A stretch of DNA of 10,160 nt, taken from positions 3,082,854-3,093,013 of the forward strand of contig FN649746.1 in NCBI GenBank assembly GCA_000310025.1, given 5' to 3'. The notes beneath the pieces are model-generated. The model had not been told where the DNA came from. It was given only the letters and a program-made list of their open reading frames with translations, and searched no databases. Positions 6,909-10,160 of the stretch are shown piece after piece. The translations under genes were made by a program, and so were the position numbers. This stretch comes from Ectocarpus siliculosus (Eukaryota; Sar; Phaeophyceae; Ectocarpales; Ectocarpaceae). Position 1 is the stretch's first letter. Each line of letters opens with the position of its first letter.

Positions 6909-7151
6909 TGTTTTCCGAATTTTGCCGTCTTTGAACTACGGGCCTACATAGTCTAGCCACGACGCGTGTTTCTTGGAGGAGGGAGGCTGTTTTTATTTCA
7001 AGAGCACAAACTGTTGGAGCCTGTCGCCATCCGTCCTCATCAAGAACAATGGCTGTAAATCGAGAGACCCACCTCTTACCGCCGGCCTGGTCGTCCTCCC
7101 TCCCCCTTCTTGTGAACCCTTTCCGTCTCGGTCTCGCTCGCTACACCCCAG
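6909..7151 (+). other. intron or intergenic spacer before the long basic exon
   Basis: The stretch ends in a long pyrimidine tract and a very good acceptor, TCGCTACACCCCAG at 7151. It shows no clear gene end and no clear promoter. About 7001-7055 reads for some 17 codons like protein (HKLLEPVAIRPHQEQWL) after an AAG, but linking it in phase to 7152 fails, so I do not call an exon. Confidence 0.45.
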
Positions 7152-9005
7152 GGTTACGCCCGCGCGAAGCGAGAAGGGGCGGCGCGCCTCCTCCGCATGC
7201 CGGGTGTGGCCGCCGTAGCCGCTGACGAGGAGGAGGCCAACGCCTCCCTCAACAGAAAACCCCTCAAGCGCGGCAGCAGCGGCGGCGGCGGCGGGCCCGG
7301 CAAAGGATCAACCTCGACGAAGAGCAGCGGGGCCAGGGGGTCAGGAAAGAGCGAGGCAGCAGCAGCAACAACAACAACAGCAGCAGCAGCAGCACCAACA
7401 GCAGCAGATAGCGTTGGGAGACGCCAGCCCAGCGTTGTGGTGTCGCTATTCGGGGGATCTTCATCCGGCGGCCGCGGGAAGGGGGCCTCTCGGGCGAGAC
7501 CTGCTAGAGGGAGGGGGGGGTCGAGCCCCGCGGCGAGGCTGACGGCCCCTAGCAGCCGGCGCGCGAGCGTTCGACCAGCGGCGAAAGGCCCGTCTTCGGC
7601 GTCTCCTGGGAAGGCTTCTTCTTCTTCCCTCTCGGCTAGTGGGGCTAGTGGCCCCGGCAAGGGGACGCCGCGGCGATCTGGGCAATCGGTCGGCGGGGGA
7701 GCCGGCACCGGTTCGTCGAGAGGGTCTTCACCGCAGCAGGCGCGAGGAGGGTCCCCTGCGTCAGCGCGCAAAGCAGCAGCAGCAGCAGCAGGAACGGCGG
7801 TGCCGAGCACGCCTCCTCGAGTGAGCCCGTACGCCGCCCGGGGGAGAGCTAAGAAGTCGGCGGCGGCATCTTCGTCTGGGGCAGGGAGCACGTCCGGCAC
7901 GCCGGGGTCCTCCTCCGCCACTCCGACCCCCGGTCGACGAAGAAAGGCCGGCGCTCGAGAGTTCTCCCCGAAGAAGACGGTTTCTCAACGAACGGAGGGC
8001 GGCAGGCGTGTTTCCCCCGGTGTGAAGGGAAGGCAGGGGGCTACTGCTGGTGCTGCTGCCGAGCGGGGGGCGCGGATTGGGAATCGGAGACGCGCCGCCG
8101 CCGCCGCCACCACCGGCGGCGGAAGCAGCAGCAGCAGGAGCCCGGTCCTGGCTCCGAAGACAGACGACGGTTTTGACGCTGAGGCGAAGCCGGCGGCGGG
8201 TCGTACGTTGGGGCGCACCGGCAGCAAGGATGCGGACGGCCGCAGCCGCCGTAGCCGCAGCGACTCCTCCGTTGGGATGGCCGCTGCTGCCGCCGCCGCC
8301 CCGTCGTCCTCCAACACCGCGAGCAATCCAGACGCCGCCGCCGCCGCCGCCGCCGCGGGAAGATCGGGCGGGCCTCGGCGACGCGACGGCCGCAAGGCGG
8401 CGGCGGCGGTGGCGGCAAGCGCGTCGGGCAACGGCACCCCGCAGTACGGCGCCGCCGGGCGTGCCCCAATAGGCAGCAGAGGGACGCCCGGAAGCAGCTC
8501 TCGGCAACGGGGAAGAAACGCCGACGTGACAGCGGCGCCGGCATCATCGCCATCGAGCACCACCGAGCCTGCCGTACGCGCTGCCGCCGAAAGATTGCGG
8601 AGCAGCGGTGCAGGTCGTGGCGGCAGCAGCAGCAGCGGCACCCCCGGCGGGGTTTCCCCGCCCCGGGCGTCCTCCCACGTCCTGCGTTCGCTGCCCAGGC
8701 GGAGCCTGGGGTTCGGCTCCGCGACGGCAGCCCGGCGAGCTACGATAGCCTCCCCGCCGATGTCGCCCCGCGCCGTCCGCCTTTGCAGGGCCGCGAGCAG
8801 CGGGAGGATGTCGGCGTGGCGGCGGCGCGTGCCGGCAAGCGAACGGCTACGGACCGGCGGTGGCGGGCGGGTGCAGGACACGAGGAGGGCGGTTGGGGGG
8901 GTGAGCGCGGAGGCGGAGGCGGCGGCGGTGGCGACGGCGGAGCGGGAGAGGGCGGCGCGAAGGTTGGAGAGGTTCCGGTACATGGCAGAGTTTGCTGCAA
9001 ATACG
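7152..9005 (+). CDS. long exon of a basic Ser/Ala/Gly/Pro/Arg-rich protein with many proline-directed sites
   Basis: This exon is open for 618 codons, from the acceptor at 7151 to the donor ACG|GTGAGT at 9006, both in phase 0. It begins GYARAKREGAARLLRMPG; the ATG at 7197 is the only candidate start if a separate gene begins here. Most of the rest is low complexity: Gly-, Ser-, Ala- and Thr-runs encoded by GCN, AGC and ACA repeats (for example nt 7354-7408, 7771-7790, 8095-8110, 8331-8357). It contains S/T-P-x-K/R sites: ASPGK, GTPRR, STPPR, TPGR, FSPKK and VSPPR. It also has basic clusters such as TPGRRRKAG that could act as nuclear signals. The last 80 codons are less repetitive and helical (AEAEAAAVATAERERAARRL, then ERFRYMAEFAANT). 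No known domain; a disordered nuclear or cytoskeletal phosphoprotein is one guess. Opposite-strand open frames here reflect GC-rich codon use. Confidence 0.75.
7354..7408. repeat. GCA/ACA trinucleotide repeat inside an exon
   Basis: Units of GCA, then ACA, then GCA again encode Ala-Thr-Ala runs. The switch of one base per unit in the middle of the tract suggests an older GCA array partly changed by substitution and copying. Confidence 0.85.
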
Positions 9006-9410
9006 GTGAGTAGTTGGGTGTGTGGAGCCGAGATGATGAGGCGTTTGAGGGGAGGCGACAGCGGCGGCGGCGTTTATTTCCTCGCTAGATGGACGTTCGC
9101 GTTGGGTGTGCAAGGGGGGAAGTCTGTGCTGGGCTCCGTCTATTCTGTTTCGTAGGCTGCCACTCCCAAGACGGATATTGTACCGTCTAACGCTTCTTCG
9201 AAGGAAATTCGACCCCCCCCCCCTCCATAATGCTTCCGTCGTTTGTTTACTTTACGTCTAACAGCTACAGCAAGGCATGCAAGACGAAACGCCCCCTGTG
9301 TCTGCCCTCTCCATGCTCCACTCCGAACAGCGTTAACCTTCGCTGGCTGTCTTCCCCTCACCGCTGTGTCGCTCCTACCTCTCATTTTCCCGGTGAACGT
9401 TCGTCCCCAG
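9006..9410 (+). other. intron of 405 bases with a competing internal acceptor
   Basis: It starts at the consensus-like donor GTGAGT and ends at GTTCGTCCCCAG. A C11 run lies at 9213-9223. A second strong acceptor, ACGTCTAACAGCTACAG at 9270, would bring in a phase-0 reading QGMQDETPPVSALSM and onward to HSEQR, followed by a TAA at 9334-9336, giving a different C-terminus. Confidence 0.58.
9271..9336 (+). CDS. possible alternative terminal exon
   Basis: From the acceptor at 9270, 21 codons are open in the phase left by the donor at 9005 and end in a TAA. The peptide (QGMQDETPPVSALSM through HSEQR) has an ordinary residue mix. A junction straight from 9005 to 9411 is also in phase, so this may be an alternative last exon, or an exon whose inclusion ends the protein early. 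Confidence 0.33.
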   Translation, partial: QGMQDETPPVSALSMLHSEQR

Positions 9411-9599
9411 GTGAAGGAGCGGTTCTCTTTGTTCGGAGGGAGGATGTCCGCCGAAGTCCCGTTCACCGGCGACTTGCCTCCTAGGATAGGCCACCAGAGG
9501 CGCCGATCCGGGGGAGAGGCGAGCACCGGGGGGACCAGCGTCGGCAGCGGCAGCAGCGCGGGGCTCGGCTCCATGGTAGGGCTCACCGTGTGGCGATGA
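9411..9599 (+). CDS. exon with VKERFSLFGGRM start; terminal, or ending at the donor at 9576
   Basis: Following the acceptor CGTCCCCAG at 9410 in phase 0, it reads VKERFSLFGGRMSAEVPF and TGDLPPRIGHQRRRSGG, then a Ser/Gly-rich tail (STGGTSVGSGSSAGLGSM). It either runs on through VGLTVWR to a TGA at 9597-9599, or stops at ATG|GTAGGG (9575/9576), also in phase 0. In the second case the next acceptor seen in the window, TTATTTACAG at 9885, would add SLFPPR and a TGA at 9904-9906. The first 25 residues are not low complexity and are the best query for homology. Family not recognised. Confidence 0.58.
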   Translation: MKERFSLFGGRMSAEVPFTGDLPPRIGHQRRRSGGEASTGGTSVGSGSSAGLGSMVGLTVWR

Positions 9600-10160
9600 C
9601 AGCGGACTGCTGCTCGACGACGGTGGGAGACTAGGGGGATTTGTTCTAGGGAGGCGTTTCTCCTCGGCCGGTCCCCTTGGCCTACCTGTTGGACGAGCAG
9701 TGGCGATCGCGGCAGTAGGACGGGGGGGGGGGTACGGGGCAGGCTCGATCTCAACTGATGGGGAGCCGGGGGCGCGGCGGCGGGCGTTGTTGTTGCTGCT
9801 GCCTTGTTTTGTTGTTGGTGTCCTTAAGGAGCACGCACGTTGTTTCAATAGTATTCTAGCTGTCCGTCTGTCTCATTATTTACAGTCGCTGTTCCCCCCG
9901 CGATGATGTTCGTTGCGGGTCTGTTGAATCGCTTTGCTTTGTTTCCTTGTCATGCTTCGAGCATGGACACGCGGTGGGGTAGAAACCACACCAGGTACCA
10001 CTAGTTTTCTTTCGTCTTTTGTTTGCGCGTGCGTCGCCCCCCCCCCTCTCATTACTAGTGCGCTCCTCACCTAAAATGGGCGTGTTCTTGTGGGGTTTAT
10101 GTTGTGTAGCCGTGGCGTGTGGCTGTTGTTCTCTTTGTGTACGTGGTTTTTTAGTTTCCC
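9600..10160 (+). other. 3' untranslated region or further intron
   Basis: No convincing exon is seen beyond 9599 apart from the possible seven-codon end at 9886-9906. The stretch holds a G11 run (9722-9732), a C10 run (10037-10046), T/G-rich segments and a small inverted repeat CATGCTTCGAGCATG at 9951-9965 that could form a 6-bp stem. No clear polyadenylation signal was identified. Confidence 0.5.

Noticed and set aside
7001-7057. Short protein-like stretch HKLLEPVAIRPHQEQWL
   Set aside because: The available donor is phase 2 and would lead the exon at 7152 into a frame that stops at 7218 instead of the long frame.
7154-8983. Several long minus-strand open frames (7154-7921, 7761-8507, 7985-8983)
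   Set aside because: All lie opposite the 618-codon exon and read as Pro/Arg/Ala or mirrored repeats; no splice or start support.
9951-9965. Inverted repeat CATGCTTCGAGCATG as a terminator
   Set aside because: The stem is only six base pairs, and hairpin terminators of the bacterial type are not expected in this kind of genome.

Overview
The window looks like nuclear DNA of a GC-rich, intron-rich eukaryote. The best overall match is a brown alga of the Ectocarpus type. That is inference from style, not a database match: exons are very GC-rich with many Ala/Ser/Gly/Pro/Arg codons, they contain trinucleotide repeats that read as poly-Ala or poly-Ser, and introns are T-rich, 300 to 1400 bases long, with GT-AG borders and C or G homopolymers of 10 to 11 bases. 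No bacterial operon, tRNA, rRNA, CRISPR array or intact transposon was seen.

All convincing coding sequence lies on the + strand, and I rebuilt it by matching splice sites and reading phase. Exons are 451-1842, 3217-3378, 3979-4439, 5031-5118, 5571-5848, 6390-6501, 6813-6908 (or ending at 6863), 7152-9005 and 9411-9599 (or ending at 9575). Phases agree at every junction from 1842 to 6813 and from 9005 to 9411. The 5' end of the gene is missing: the first large exon opens at an acceptor, and a possible donor at base 22 suggests one more exon running off the left edge.

Two readings remain open. In one, a first gene ends at the TGA at 6906-6908 (862 residues visible) and a second gene starts near the ATG at 7197. 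In the other, a weak donor after 6863 joins in phase to the strong acceptor at 7151, giving one gene of about 1528 visible residues. I lean slightly to a single gene, because only about 290 bases separate the two parts and a very good acceptor precedes 7152.

The protein or proteins match no family I recognise. They are mostly low-complexity and probably disordered: an RS-dipeptide stretch, acidic and Ser-rich segments, poly-Ala, poly-Ser and poly-Gly tracts, and a highly basic Ser/Pro region with several S/T-P-x-K/R sites. Short, more ordinary islands are encoded by the small exons (3217-3378, 5031-5118, 6390-6501, 6813-6863) and by the start of 9411-9599. This could suit a nuclear or cytoskeletal scaffold phosphoprotein, but that is a guess.

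The introns hold the most visible non-coding structure: a three-part hexa/trinucleotide repeat at 1874-2090 that stays in frame with the preceding exon, a TGTC/TC repeat forming the pyrimidine tract before exon 5031, and a degenerate GATTGGTTGATGGT minisatellite around 5905-6130. Several extra acceptors that would give shortened or alternative proteins are listed as findings.
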